From the NCBI GenBank assembly GCA_964619955.1, contig CAZUJF010000021.1:31301-95300 (forward strand): a stretch of 64,000 bases of DNA. Direction: 5' to 3'. Source of the DNA: JACQFK01 sp964619955. GTDB lineage: Bacteria; Planctomycetota; MHYJ01; JACPRB01. The notes below the pieces were generated by a model. The model was not told the origin of the DNA, ran no database searches, and worked only from the letters and a program-made list of their open reading frames with translations. Below are positions 1-7,406 of this stretch, piece after piece (within the stretch, counting starts at the first letter, position 1; every line of letters begins with the position of its first letter). A program made the translations under genes and the position numbers.

Positions 1-2076
1 GTGCAGCTGGGCGACCACACCGTCGGCGAGTGCTCCTGGGACGGCGGAAAGTCCTGGCACATGTTCGACAACTCGATGAGCGCGTTCTGCTTCAACGACC
101 AGGGGGAGATCGCCGGCGTGCGCGAGATCGAGAAGACCCCGCGCTACTACCTCGAAAACCTCGCGCCCGGACTGGGCACCAATCCCGTCAAGGGGCTGAA
201 CGACCAGCAGGGCTGGCGCGTCGGGACCGAGCACCCCGTCGAGTTCCAGCGCTCGATCGCCAACGGCGTGGACTCGTTCCTCCCGCCGAACGAGCTGCAC
301 GAGGACCACCTCGCCGTGCGCTGGGGGCAGACCTACGCGATCAGCCTCCGGCCGAACGAGTCCTACACGCGCCATTTCCGGGCCCTGGACGGCGGGAAGC
401 CCGACCCCCGCACCTACCGTCCGCTGCGCGGCAAGGATCCCGAGGGATCGTTCCACAGCTTCCGCGCCAACGGCGTGTGGAACTACGCCCCCGACCTGAA
501 GGACGGCGCGCGCGTCTTCAAGGTCGACGCCGCGAACGTCGTGACTTCCGCCAAGTTCACGGTGCGCGGGAGCGGCGTCTCCCTCTCCACCTCCCGCGAT
601 GCGGGGATCACCTGGAGCAAGGTCGAGGGCGAGCCCGACGTCGCCGGGACGACCCAGTATTGGGTGAAGGCGGACGGCGGACGGCTCGAGGCGCTCGACC
701 TCGAGACGATCACCCAGCTGAACCGGCCGTCGCTGCCGAAGCTGGTCCGCGGCGCCAACCGCGTCCAGCTCCGGCTCGGGAAACAGCGGGAGACGATCGA
801 GTTCCAGCCTTCGATCGTGGACGGGAACCACTCGAAGACGGTCTTCGAGGAGAAGGCGGTCGAGGTGAACGACAAGCCCTACTTCAACGTCGCGACGCTC
901 CGGCCGGCGGGCAGGGGCGTGGCGCAGGTCACCTGGAGGATCGAGGCGCCGACGCCGATCGTCGACGTCGTCTTCGGCGGCAACGTCACCGTCAAGGGCC
1001 CCGGCGACCGCGTCAGCCTGCTGCACTCGTGGGACGGGAGGACGTTCGCCGAGGACTGGAAGAAGACCGATGCCGCGCTTCCGTACGACCTCGTCGTCCA
1101 CGCCCCCGTCGGCAAGGTCCCGGCCGGCGCGAAGCAGGTCTTCCTGCGCTACGAGTTCGAGGCGTCGCAGGACGGGGAGAAGTGGCGGGCGCCGGGGATC
1201 CAGACGGCGCTCATGACGGTCCATCACCAGCCGCGGAGCGGCGGGTCCGCCCCGATCGAGGTCACCTATGCCTGGGTGGAGCATCGCGCGGAGGGGGACG
1301 TCGAGCGGACCCACACGGAGATCGTCCGGGGGCCCGAGCATGAATACACGATCCACGTCGCCGGCTTCCGGGATCCCACGATGAAGTGGGTGCGGATGAA
1401 CCTGGGGGGCGCGGCGAAGGCGGGCTATTCGGACGGCCAGGACGTCGGTCCCGGCGCCGGGCCGCGGCGGGCGATCTACGGCTGGGGAACGAACCTCGCG
1501 CTGGGGAAGGCCTACACCCTCGAAGGGCGGCAGAGCGGGAAGAACCCGGATGCCGGGCGGGATCTGACGGACGGCGTCATCGCCCCGCCGGAGGAGTACG
1601 TCTCGGTGAAGTACATGCCCACGAACGTGATGTTCGAGCCGGAGGTGTCGCCGGTCGCGACGCTGGATCTCGGCGCCGTCGGGACGGTCGCCGCGGTGCG
1701 GGTGCACGCGGGCCAGGAGGGCGGCTTCCACCTGACGTATCCGGAGCGGATCGCGGTGGAGACCTCGGTCGACGGAAAGACGTTCACGCGCGCCGGCACG
1801 GCCGGCTTCAACCAGGTCTTCGATCCTCCGGCCGACTTCGTAAGCTGGGAGCAGGAGGATGCCACGAAGTACGACGCCCTGCCCGCCGGCGGCCGGCTCG
1901 CCTACGCCTACCGGATACTGCTGGAGCAGGCGGTCCCGGCGCGCTACGTCCGGGTCGTCTGCGAGGCCCGGAAAGGCTGGGGCGTGCTGCTCTCCGAGAT
2001 CCAGGTCTTCGACCGGGTGACGGTGGACACGAACGTCCCCCCGTCGGTGGTCCTGCGGCCGCTGAAGTCGCGATAG
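1..2076 (+). CDS. Discoidin (F5/8 type C)-domain protein, 5' end outside the window
   Basis: The frame is open from the first base, so the gene very probably begins upstream and the GTG at position 1 is not a reliable start. The last ~190 residues (about 495-685) look like a galactose-binding discoidin domain: an opening NLALGKAYTLEG, a DLTDG motif, a VATLDLG strand and a closing ARYVRVVCE / LLSEIQVF, the usual ends of this fold. The middle (~180-460) is rich in beta-strand-like repeats with SRDAGITWSK and LLHSWDGRTF motifs, like sugar-binding or sialidase-like sandwich modules. The N-terminal part contains CSWDGGKSWHMFDNS, as seen in large planctomycete secreted proteins. Family-level knowledge suggests an exported polysaccharide-binding protein. 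Its enzymatic function, if any, cannot be judged from this fragment. Confidence 0.6.
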   Translation: MQLGDHTVGECSWDGGKSWHMFDNSMSAFCFNDQGEIAGVREIEKTPRYYLENLAPGLGTNPVKGLNDQQGWRVGTEHPVEFQRSIANGVDSFLPPNELHEDHLAVRWGQTYAISLRPNESYTRHFRALDGGKPDPRTYRPLRGKDPEGSFHSFRANGVWNYAPDLKDGARVFKVDAANVVTSAKFTVRGSGVSLSTSRDAGITWSKVEGEPDVAGTTQYWVKADGGRLEALDLETITQLNRPSLPKLVRGANRVQLRLGKQRETIEFQPSIVDGNHSKTVFEEKAVEVNDKPYFNVATLRPAGRGVAQVTWRIEAPTPIVDVVFGGNVTVKGPGDRVSLLHSWDGRTFAEDWKKTDAALPYDLVVHAPVGKVPAGAKQVFLRYEFEASQDGEKWRAPGIQTALMTVHHQPRSGGSAPIEVTYAWVEHRAEGDVERTHTEIVRGPEHEYTIHVAGFRDPTMKWVRMNLGGAAKAGYSDGQDVGPGAGPRRAIYGWGTNLALGKAYTLEGRQSGKNPDAGRDLTDGVIAPPEEYVSVKYMPTNVMFEPEVSPVATLDLGAVGTVAAVRVHAGQEGGFHLTYPERIAVETSVDGKTFTRAGTAGFNQVFDPPADFVSWEQEDATKYDALPAGGRLAYAYRILLEQAVPARYVRVVCEARKGWGVLLSEIQVFDRVTVDTNVPPSVVLRPLKSR

Positions 2077-2077
2077 C

Positions 2078-2141
2078 TCAGCGGGGGTCCCCCTCCCCGC
2101 AGTCGTGCAGCGCCCGCAGCGCGAAGGCCGTGCCCGCGTTC
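2078..2141 (-). pseudogene. Remnant of a second copy of the cyclase-like gene's 3' end
   Basis: About 54 bases here are identical, apart from one mismatch, to the last codons of the minus-strand cyclase-like gene at 3521-4525. They read GTAFALRALHDCGEG, then DPR and a stop at 2078-2080. The rest of the copy is missing and unrelated sequence follows on the upstream side. A toxin-antitoxin pair and a lipoprotein gene lie between the remnant and the intact gene. This suggests a duplication later cut by insertion or deletion. Confidence 0.55.
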
Positions 2142-2176
2142 CCTGCTTGCCAGGCCGGACTTCCGGAGTCGAACCC

Positions 2177-2205
2177 TTGCCGTCCCATGGAGAGCGCTCT
2201 ATACT
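2177..2205 (+). promoter_or_regulatory. Promoter of the toxin-antitoxin pair
   Basis: TTGCCG at 2177-2182 and TATACT at 2200-2205 are separated by 17 bases. The -10 box ends only 6 bases before the ATG at 2212, so the predicted transcript is essentially leaderless. No Shine-Dalgarno sequence precedes that ATG. Confidence 0.5.
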
Positions 2206-2211
2206 CAATCC

Positions 2212-2442
2212 ATGAGTTCTCTTCGTGCAAGAGTCAAAGACGGGCATCTCATTCTGGACGAGCCCACGACGCTTCCGGAGGGGACGACGCTCAACCTGGT
2301 GCTCGATGACGAGGGCGATGACCTTAGCGCCCAGGAGCGGCAGGTCCTGGATGAGGCGATTGGCCGGGCGTGGGCCTCCGCCAAGGGCGGCAAGCTTCGC
2401 CCCGCGGATCAACTGATCGCTGAACTGCGCGCCCGTCGATGA
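2212..2442 (+). CDS. Type II antitoxin of a RelE/ParE-type module
   Basis: This 76-residue acidic protein begins with a short beta-strand segment (MSSLRARVKDGHLILDEP) followed by LPEGTTLNLVLDDE and a helical C-terminus ending in ELRARR. The pattern is common in small antitoxins that precede RelE/ParE toxins: an N-terminal swapped-strand DNA-binding part and a C-terminal toxin-wrapping helix. Its stop overlaps the start of the toxin gene in an ATGA, so translation is coupled. It should neutralise the toxin and repress the TATACT promoter just upstream. The exact antitoxin subfamily was not identified. Confidence 0.75.
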   Translation: MSSLRARVKDGHLILDEPTTLPEGTTLNLVLDDEGDDLSAQERQVLDEAIGRAWASAKGGKLRPADQLIAELRARR

Positions 2443-2741
2443 CGGCGCGCATCCTCATCGCTCCCGAGGCGGAGGAGCAGGCCCGGACGATCGACACCTG
2501 GTGGCGGAAAGAGCGCCCCGCCGCCCCGGGACTCTTCACCGAGGAACTGGCCGCCGCCTTTGCTCTGCTCGGCGACGCGCCCGAGGCCGGACGGCGGTAT
2601 CCGCATCCGAGTGTGTCGGACGTCCGGCGGATCCTGCTGCGATCCAGCCGCTATCACGTCTACTATCGGCTGCGCGACAACGACGTTCTCGTCCTCGCGG
2701 TCTGGAGCGGTGTGCGCGGGGCCGGTCCTGAACTCAGATGA
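2439..2741 (+). CDS. RelE/ParE-family toxin
   Basis: This 100-residue protein has the RelE/ParE layout: an opening strand MTARILIAPEAEEQ, two helices with TWWRKERP, then the typical VRRILLRSSRYHVYYRL strand-turn-strand and DNDVLVLAVWSGVRG. The YHVYY(R)L / DDxVxVLAVWHG-like ending is the family signature. RelE-type members cleave mRNA at the ribosome and ParE-type members poison gyrase. The sequence favours the ParE/RelE superfamily without deciding the target. It overlaps the antitoxin gene by 4 bases. Full length for the family, no visible defect. Confidence 0.85.
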   Translation: MTARILIAPEAEEQARTIDTWWRKERPAAPGLFTEELAAAFALLGDAPEAGRRYPHPSVSDVRRILLRSSRYHVYYRLRDNDVLVLAVWSGVRGAGPELR

Positions 2742-2820
2742 CCTGTGGGAGCCGGCGTTTCCCCGGTGAAGAACTGCCGCCTTCAGGCTCGCTGGCAGGG
2801 AAAGCCTAGATCTCCGGTAC

Positions 2821-3474
2821 CTACTTTGGAGGCTCTTCGGTCGGGAACATCCAAGGTCCTACGAGGCTTTGAACCGCGTGGGTGAAGGGCCCGGCGCTCT
2901 TTTCGTACTTCTCCACAGTCGTCGCAAAGTGGATTTCGTAGCACTCATCGGTCGGGGCACGCCTGATACCCCAAAGATGGTTCTGGCTCCTCGGAGTGAC
3001 GGGTCTTGTCGCGTAGCGGAGATACAGCACCTTGTGCCCCTCGAATTCCAGCAACCCCTCCTTGTCCGGAGTGAGCCCCTCTGACGCCAGCATGGGACGC
3101 AGGTCGGGCAGCCTTTCCCGGAGATACTTCTCCTCGTTCAGATCCGGCAGCTTGAGCGGACCGATGACGCAGACGTGCATTTCGAGCAGCGGGGAAAACC
3201 CGGACAGGGGGAGGCGATGGGAGGACTTCAGCGTCCAATCCTCAGAGTAGGGAAGGGATAGCACGAAGGGGTGGCGGGTGGACTTGACGAGGACAACCGC
3301 TCGATCGTCGGAGGCCATGGCGACGAGTTGGTACCCATTGACCGTCGAGCCCGTGAACTGAATCGAGTCTGTGTACTTGCAGCCGACGAGGGCGAGCAGA
3401 AGCAGGAAGGGGAAGAGCGCCTTCAAACGAGACAAGCGAAACTCCGCCTGCCTGATCGTCCCTTCGTCGAACAT
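2821..3474 (-). CDS. Hypothetical lipoprotein
   Basis: 217 residues. The N-terminus has basic residues, a hydrophobic stretch (FPFLLLLALVG) and then Cys at about residue 32, a good lipobox (LVGC), so the mature protein is predicted to be an anchored lipoprotein. The signal region is long, so a downstream non-ATG start is possible. The ATG at 3474 has a TACAAT-like -10 box 9 bases upstream, which supports a leaderless start there. The mature part contains LPYSEDWTLKSS and FEGHKVLYLRYATRP, but I recognise no family. It lies upstream of the toxin-antitoxin pair and points away from the cyclase-like gene's operon only by a 46-base gap. Confidence 0.7.
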   Translation of the reverse strand: MFDEGTIRQAEFRLSRLKALFPFLLLLALVGCKYTDSIQFTGSTVNGYQLVAMASDDRAVVLVKSTRHPFVLSLPYSEDWTLKSSHRLPLSGFSPLLEMHVCVIGPLKLPDLNEEKYLRERLPDLRPMLASEGLTPDKEGLLEFEGHKVLYLRYATRPVTPRSQNHLWGIRRAPTDECYEIHFATTVEKYEKSAGPFTHAVQSLVGPWMFPTEEPPK

Positions 3475-3520
3475 CCAAGCCGGATTGTATCACGGTCCCC
3501 GGATGGACCGACTCTCGCCT

Positions 3521-4525
3521 TTAATTCCCCTCCCCGCAGTCGTGCAGCGCGCGCAGCGCGAAGGCCGTGCCCGCGTGGCTGAGGAAGTGCTTGCTGTCCG
3601 TGCTCAGCGAGCGCGTGAACCAGCGGCCGCTCTCGCGCTGATGCGTCTTGAGCCACACGACGCCCTTGCGCAGGCGCTCGTCCGAGGCGGGCACCCCCGC
3701 GAGCCGCGCGATCGTGAGGACGAAGCCCGTGCCGTACCCGTCGCTCGACTCCAAGTCCTGCTCCTTCCCGTCCGTGCGCTTCCACTGGCCCAGTGTCGAC
3801 GTCGCCCAGCCGCCGTCCGGCCGCTGCAGCGCCAGCAGCTCCCCCAGCGTCTTCTCGCGCTCCGCCGGGCTCATGAGGTCCTCCGCGTACTTTGACACCC
3901 AGAGGATCATCGCCCGGTGGTGCAGCATCGTCGGCGGCACCGCCTTCAGGTACTCCCGGGCCTTCTTGAGGCCCTCCTGCGCGGCGGGCGTCGCCGCGTA
4001 GCCCTCGGGCGCGCGCAGCGCCGCCAGCATCGCCACCGTCACGCCGTAGTGGTCGTCCGACTCCAGCGGCGCCCAGTCGCACTTCTCCCAGTTCCAGCCG
4101 CCGTCCGGCCGCTGCAGCGTCCACATCCGGTCCAGCGCCCGCCGCGTCAGCGGGTGCAGCTTCCCGGTCGTCTCCGCGTCGCTGATCGCGAGCCCCTGCG
4201 CGGCGATGATGACGTCCGCGTGATAGCGCGGGCCCTTGGTCTGCTCCCAGCGCACGCTCACCGTCTCCTCGGTGAACTTGCGGACCTCCGCGAACGCGGG
4301 ACGCCGCGACGCGTAGCCCGCCCCCGTCGAGAGATACGCGACGTTCGTGTGGCAGGTCAGGCACTTGCGCTCCTTCTGCCAGAGGACCGACGCCGTGTCG
4401 AGGAAGTCCCGGCCCTTTTCGAGCGAGAACTCCCTCGCCATCGGCTCCTTGGGACTGTTGGGCCCGGGCCCCTTGGCCTCCGGGACCTGGAGCAGCGCGA
4501 GCAATGCCGGCAGGATTCCGATCAT
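3521..4525 (-). CDS. Exported cyclase-like alpha-toroid protein with a CxxCH haem site
   Basis: 334 residues. A hydrophobic N-terminus (ILPALLALLQV) suggests export. CLTCH at residues 55-59 is a c-type haem motif. The rest has repeated helices with LQRPDGGWNWEKC (~135-147) and LQRPDGGWATSTLGQWK (~235-251), the QW-type repeats of squalene-hopene cyclase / prenyltransferase alpha-alpha barrels. The protein is about half the length of a true cyclase and lacks an obvious DxDD motif, so it is unlikely to cyclise squalene. A GAAGGAG Shine-Dalgarno sequence sits 5-6 bases before the ATG. It follows a small cytochrome gene on the same strand. A truncated copy of its 3' end lies at 2078-2141. Confidence 0.75.
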   Translation of the reverse strand: MIGILPALLALLQVPEAKGPGPNSPKEPMAREFSLEKGRDFLDTASVLWQKERKCLTCHTNVAYLSTGAGYASRRPAFAEVRKFTEETVSVRWEQTKGPRYHADVIIAAQGLAISDAETTGKLHPLTRRALDRMWTLQRPDGGWNWEKCDWAPLESDDHYGVTVAMLAALRAPEGYAATPAAQEGLKKAREYLKAVPPTMLHHRAMILWVSKYAEDLMSPAEREKTLGELLALQRPDGGWATSTLGQWKRTDGKEQDLESSDGYGTGFVLTIARLAGVPASDERLRKGVVWLKTHQRESGRWFTRSLSTDSKHFLSHAGTAFALRALHDCGEGN

Positions 4526-4655
4526 GGCCGTCTCCTTCAGGGAATCGCTTCAATGAAATCGTTCAAGGGGTGCCAAGGCGTGAGGCGGTAGGTGGGCAGG
4601 TCCACGCCCCACGCCTCTCGCCTCTCGCCTGTAACAACCCCTGAACGGTTACGCT

Positions 4656-5015
4656 CTACTTTCCGTCCTTCTGGTGCACGCGGTGGCAGGCCTTGCAGTT
4701 GGCCGCCGTCTTGAGCCGCTCCAGCGCGCCCGCCTTCTTGTCGGCGACGTCCTTCGCCGCGGCCGCGAGCGCCGTGGACTTCTCCTTCCAGCTCTTCGCG
4801 TCCCCCTTGGCGGGCTTCAGGCCGGGCAGCGCCGCGTACAGCTCCGCGAGCTTCCGGGCCTCCTCGTCCGTCCCCTTGCCCCCGACCACCCGGTCGTACA
4901 GCGAGTTCTTGCCCTCGTTCGCCGTCTCCATGATGTCGTGCACGGACCCCGTCTGGGCCGCCCCCAGCAGGACCAGGGCCGCGAGCGCGGCCGCCGCCTT
5001 CCAGCGCCGATTCAT
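4656..5015 (-). CDS. Small exported class II-like cytochrome c
   Basis: 119 residues with a clear signal peptide (RRWKAAAALAALVLLGAAQ) and a single CKACH haem-binding motif very near the C-terminus. The preceding helices are rich in Lys, Ala and Glu. A C-terminal CxxCH after a helical bundle is the arrangement of cytochrome c' / c556-type class II cytochromes, although this one is short and may lack the fourth helix. GAGGAG lies 5 bases before the ATG. It starts 10 bases after the ceramidase-like gene and is followed by the CxxCH cyclase-like gene, so the three probably form one minus-strand transcript with a periplasmic role. Confidence 0.75.
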   Translation of the reverse strand: MNRRWKAAAALAALVLLGAAQTGSVHDIMETANEGKNSLYDRVVGGKGTDEEARKLAELYAALPGLKPAKGDAKSWKEKSTALAAAAKDVADKKAGALERLKTAANCKACHRVHQKDGK

Positions 5016-5025
5016 GCGATCTCCT

Positions 5026-6363
5026 CTATTTGTCCGTCACCCGATTCAAAACCCGGAGCGCGCCTTCGAGCAGCTTCTGGCCGCCGTCGGGCGCGAGAAA
5101 ACTCGTCGGCGCCGTCCGCGGCTCGTAGCCGCCCGCCGCGAACGCCTGCGCGGTGCAGACGTAGCCGATGTATTCGTTGGCGAGCTCCACGAACCACGTG
5201 AACTTGTGCGGGGACGCCTCCTTGATGCGAAGGCCGTACTCCACGAAGTACTCCGCGCCGTTGGTCGCGATGCCCAGCGGGCCGATGCGCAGGCCCTGGA
5301 CCTCGCAGTCGACGACCGGCGTCAGCTCGCGCATCCGCGCGACCTGTTTCCGCTCGAGGGCGTAGAGGTCCTCCGGCCCGCTGCCCAGGCCGAACGCGGG
5401 ACGCTCCGCCGCGACGTCGGGCTCGGGGCGGATCCTCACCGGGACCTTCTCGACGGCGCCGGCGTTCGTGAGCGTCTTCAGCCAGCTCATGCCGCCGATC
5501 GTCCGGACCGCCTCGGCCGCGAGCTTGGACCCCATCCGGTCGGAGACCCCGGGGCCGAAGTCGTTCGACGTCGCCTGGTTGTCCACCTGCGTGATGTCCC
5601 CGCAGGCGCCGTTGAGGAAGACCACCCCCGCCGCTTCGCCGTAGACCGCCTTCAGGTGCTTGCGGAGCGGGCCGATGAAGTCCGCCGAGAAAAGGTCGCC
5701 GCCCACGGCGGTGCCGTGGCAGGCGAAGTTGACGACCACGCCCCTGACCGCGCCGCCGGGACTGCGGACGGCGAGCACGCCGACGTCCGGGTCGATGGGC
5801 CCCGCCGGCCGCACGATCTTGGAATGGTGCGGCGTGCCGGGCTTGCCCGGATGCGTGATCTCCCGGCCGTCCTTCATGAGGAAGCGGCGGTTGAACGAGA
5901 TCGTCGCTTCCTTGCCGAGCCCGATGCCGACCTCGCAGACCTGCAACGCCGCCCAGGCGTCCCCGACCGCCTTCGTGATCGCGGCGGCCACCCGCTCCTG
6001 GTAGGCCGGGTCCGCCTCGACGCCGTGGCAGAGGAGCAGGGGGCCGCCCGTGTGCGTGTGGCTCGCGGCGATGAGGACGTTCGTCCCCGGGATCTTCGTC
6101 TGCCGGGCGATGCGCTCGCGCGCCTGCGCCACGGTGACGCCCCCGATGAAGATGCTGTCCACCCCGACGAGCGCGACCGGCACGGTCCCGTCGCTGATCA
6201 CGCAGGCCGTCACGAGCAGGGGGTCGAGCACGCCGCGGGCCGGGACCGCCTTCCAGCCGCCCGGGATGGGCGCCCCGATCTCCGGCGTGATGTCGACCGC
6301 GCCGAAACCCGCCCGGACCTCGCCCGGGGCCTGCAGGAGGAGACAGCAGAGCGCGAAGATCAT
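5026..6363 (-). CDS. Exported neutral/alkaline ceramidase-like hydrolase, copy 1
   Basis: 445 residues from the ATG at 6363, chosen because AAGGAG sits 5 bases upstream and a signal peptide follows (MIFALCCLLLQAPGEVRA). Motifs match the N-terminal domain of neutral/alkaline non-lysosomal ceramidases, which is common in Planctomycetota: AGFGAVDITPE at the mature N-terminus, ASHTHTGGP (~95-103, zinc-binding His), NFACHGTAVGG, LNGACGDITQ. Family members hydrolyse N-acyl bonds or are of unknown substrate. The paralogue at 10303-11640 is very similar. A small cytochrome gene follows after 10 bases, and a LysR gene diverges from its promoter, which may regulate it. Confidence 0.8.
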   Translation of the reverse strand: MIFALCCLLLQAPGEVRAGFGAVDITPEIGAPIPGGWKAVPARGVLDPLLVTACVISDGTVPVALVGVDSIFIGGVTVAQARERIARQTKIPGTNVLIAASHTHTGGPLLLCHGVEADPAYQERVAAAITKAVGDAWAALQVCEVGIGLGKEATISFNRRFLMKDGREITHPGKPGTPHHSKIVRPAGPIDPDVGVLAVRSPGGAVRGVVVNFACHGTAVGGDLFSADFIGPLRKHLKAVYGEAAGVVFLNGACGDITQVDNQATSNDFGPGVSDRMGSKLAAEAVRTIGGMSWLKTLTNAGAVEKVPVRIRPEPDVAAERPAFGLGSGPEDLYALERKQVARMRELTPVVDCEVQGLRIGPLGIATNGAEYFVEYGLRIKEASPHKFTWFVELANEYIGYVCTAQAFAAGGYEPRTAPTSFLAPDGGQKLLEGALRVLNRVTDK

Positions 6364-6452
6364 CCGAACTCCTTCATGAGACCGTACGCGCATCCTCGCA
6401 GGTTCGGGGTCCGGGAGGGAGTTAATGATGTACTGTATGTTTTTGGGTTATG

Positions 6453-6469
6453 TGTAGTGTTATACTACA
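6453..6469 (+). promoter_or_regulatory. Palindromic operator overlapping the LysR promoter
   Basis: TGTAGT-GTTAT-ACTACA is a perfect 6-bp inverted repeat with the T-N11-A form expected of LysR operators. TATACT (6461-6466) inside it is a good -10 box ending 6 bases before the LysR ATG at 6473. The whole 6415-6472 stretch between the divergent genes is unusually AT-rich. The position suggests autorepression and control of the divergent ceramidase-like operon. Confidence 0.5.
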
Positions 6470-6472
6470 GCC

Positions 6473-7405
6473 ATGTGCCCCCCCGACGCGGCCCCCCCGG
6501 CGTACAAGGACATCACGCTGCGCCAGCTCCGCAGTTTCTGCGAGACGGCGCGGCTGGGCAGCCTGACGGCGGCGGCGCGGGAGCTGCGCCTGGCGCACCC
6601 CACGGTCTGGAAGCAGGTGCACGCGCTGGAGGACCACTTCGGGGTGCGCCTCGTGGAGCCGCACGTGCGGGGCTGCCGGCTCACCGACGAGGGCCGCGTG
6701 CTCGCCGAGCTCGCGAGCCCGCTCGTCACGGACATCGACCGCCTGCGCGCCCAGTTCGGCACGGAGCGGACGCGCCTCGGCAGCAAGCTGGGCGTGGCGT
6801 CGTCCTCGCGCATCCTCATCGAGGCGCTGCCGGAGGTCGTCGGGGACTTCATGCGCGGGCATCCGGAGGTCCAGGTCTCGCTGCGGCAGATGGAGGATCC
6901 CATCGTGGCGGACGCGGTCGAGTCGGGCGAGGCGGACCTGGGGCTGACCGCGAGCAACATCGATCCCGAGACGCGGCCGCTGCTTGCGAGCGCGCTCTGC
7001 TGCCGCGTGGAGATGACCCTGATCGCCCCGCTGGGGCATCCGATCACGAAGCGGCGCAGCGTGGGGCCCTCGGACGTGGGCCGCTGGCCGCTCGTGAACT
7101 CGCGCGACAGCTTCCGCGACCCCGCGATCAACGCGCAGCTGGAGCGCCACGACGTCTTCCGCGGGCAGCCTCGCCGGGTGGAGGCCTTCGCGGGCAACAC
7201 CATCCAGGAGTACGTGCGCCGCGGCTACGGGCTGGGCCTCATCGCGCTCTGGCGCTCCCCGAAGGCGCTGCCGGGCCTCTGGCAGCGTCCGATGGGCCGC
7301 TGGTTCGGCCGGGTCTCCGTCTACGTGATCACGAAGAAGCGCCCGAAGCGCGAGGCCCTCGTCCGCGCCTTCATGGACTGCTTCCAGAAGCGCCACGACG
7401 CCTGA
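6473..7405 (+). CDS. LysR-family transcriptional regulator
   Basis: 310 residues. Residues ~14-75 form the winged helix-turn-helix (ITLRQLRSFCETARLGSLTAAARELRLAHPTVWKQVHALE is its core region, quoted here only by its ends: ITLRQLRSFCE ... TVWKQVHALE). The remaining ~220 residues have the periplasmic-binding-like effector domain with GEADLGLTASN and EYVRRGYGLGLIALW. The LAHPTVWKQVHALE variant recalls CysB/Cbl-type members. Divergent from the ceramidase-like operon and convergent with the glycosidase-like gene (1 base between the two stops). The start has no Shine-Dalgarno sequence and lies 6 bases after a TATACT box, so it is probably leaderless. Confidence 0.88.
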   Translation: MCPPDAAPPAYKDITLRQLRSFCETARLGSLTAAARELRLAHPTVWKQVHALEDHFGVRLVEPHVRGCRLTDEGRVLAELASPLVTDIDRLRAQFGTERTRLGSKLGVASSSRILIEALPEVVGDFMRGHPEVQVSLRQMEDPIVADAVESGEADLGLTASNIDPETRPLLASALCCRVEMTLIAPLGHPITKRRSVGPSDVGRWPLVNSRDSFRDPAINAQLERHDVFRGQPRRVEAFAGNTIQEYVRRGYGLGLIALWRSPKALPGLWQRPMGRWFGRVSVYVITKKRPKREALVRAFMDCFQKRHDA

Positions 7406-7406
7406 G

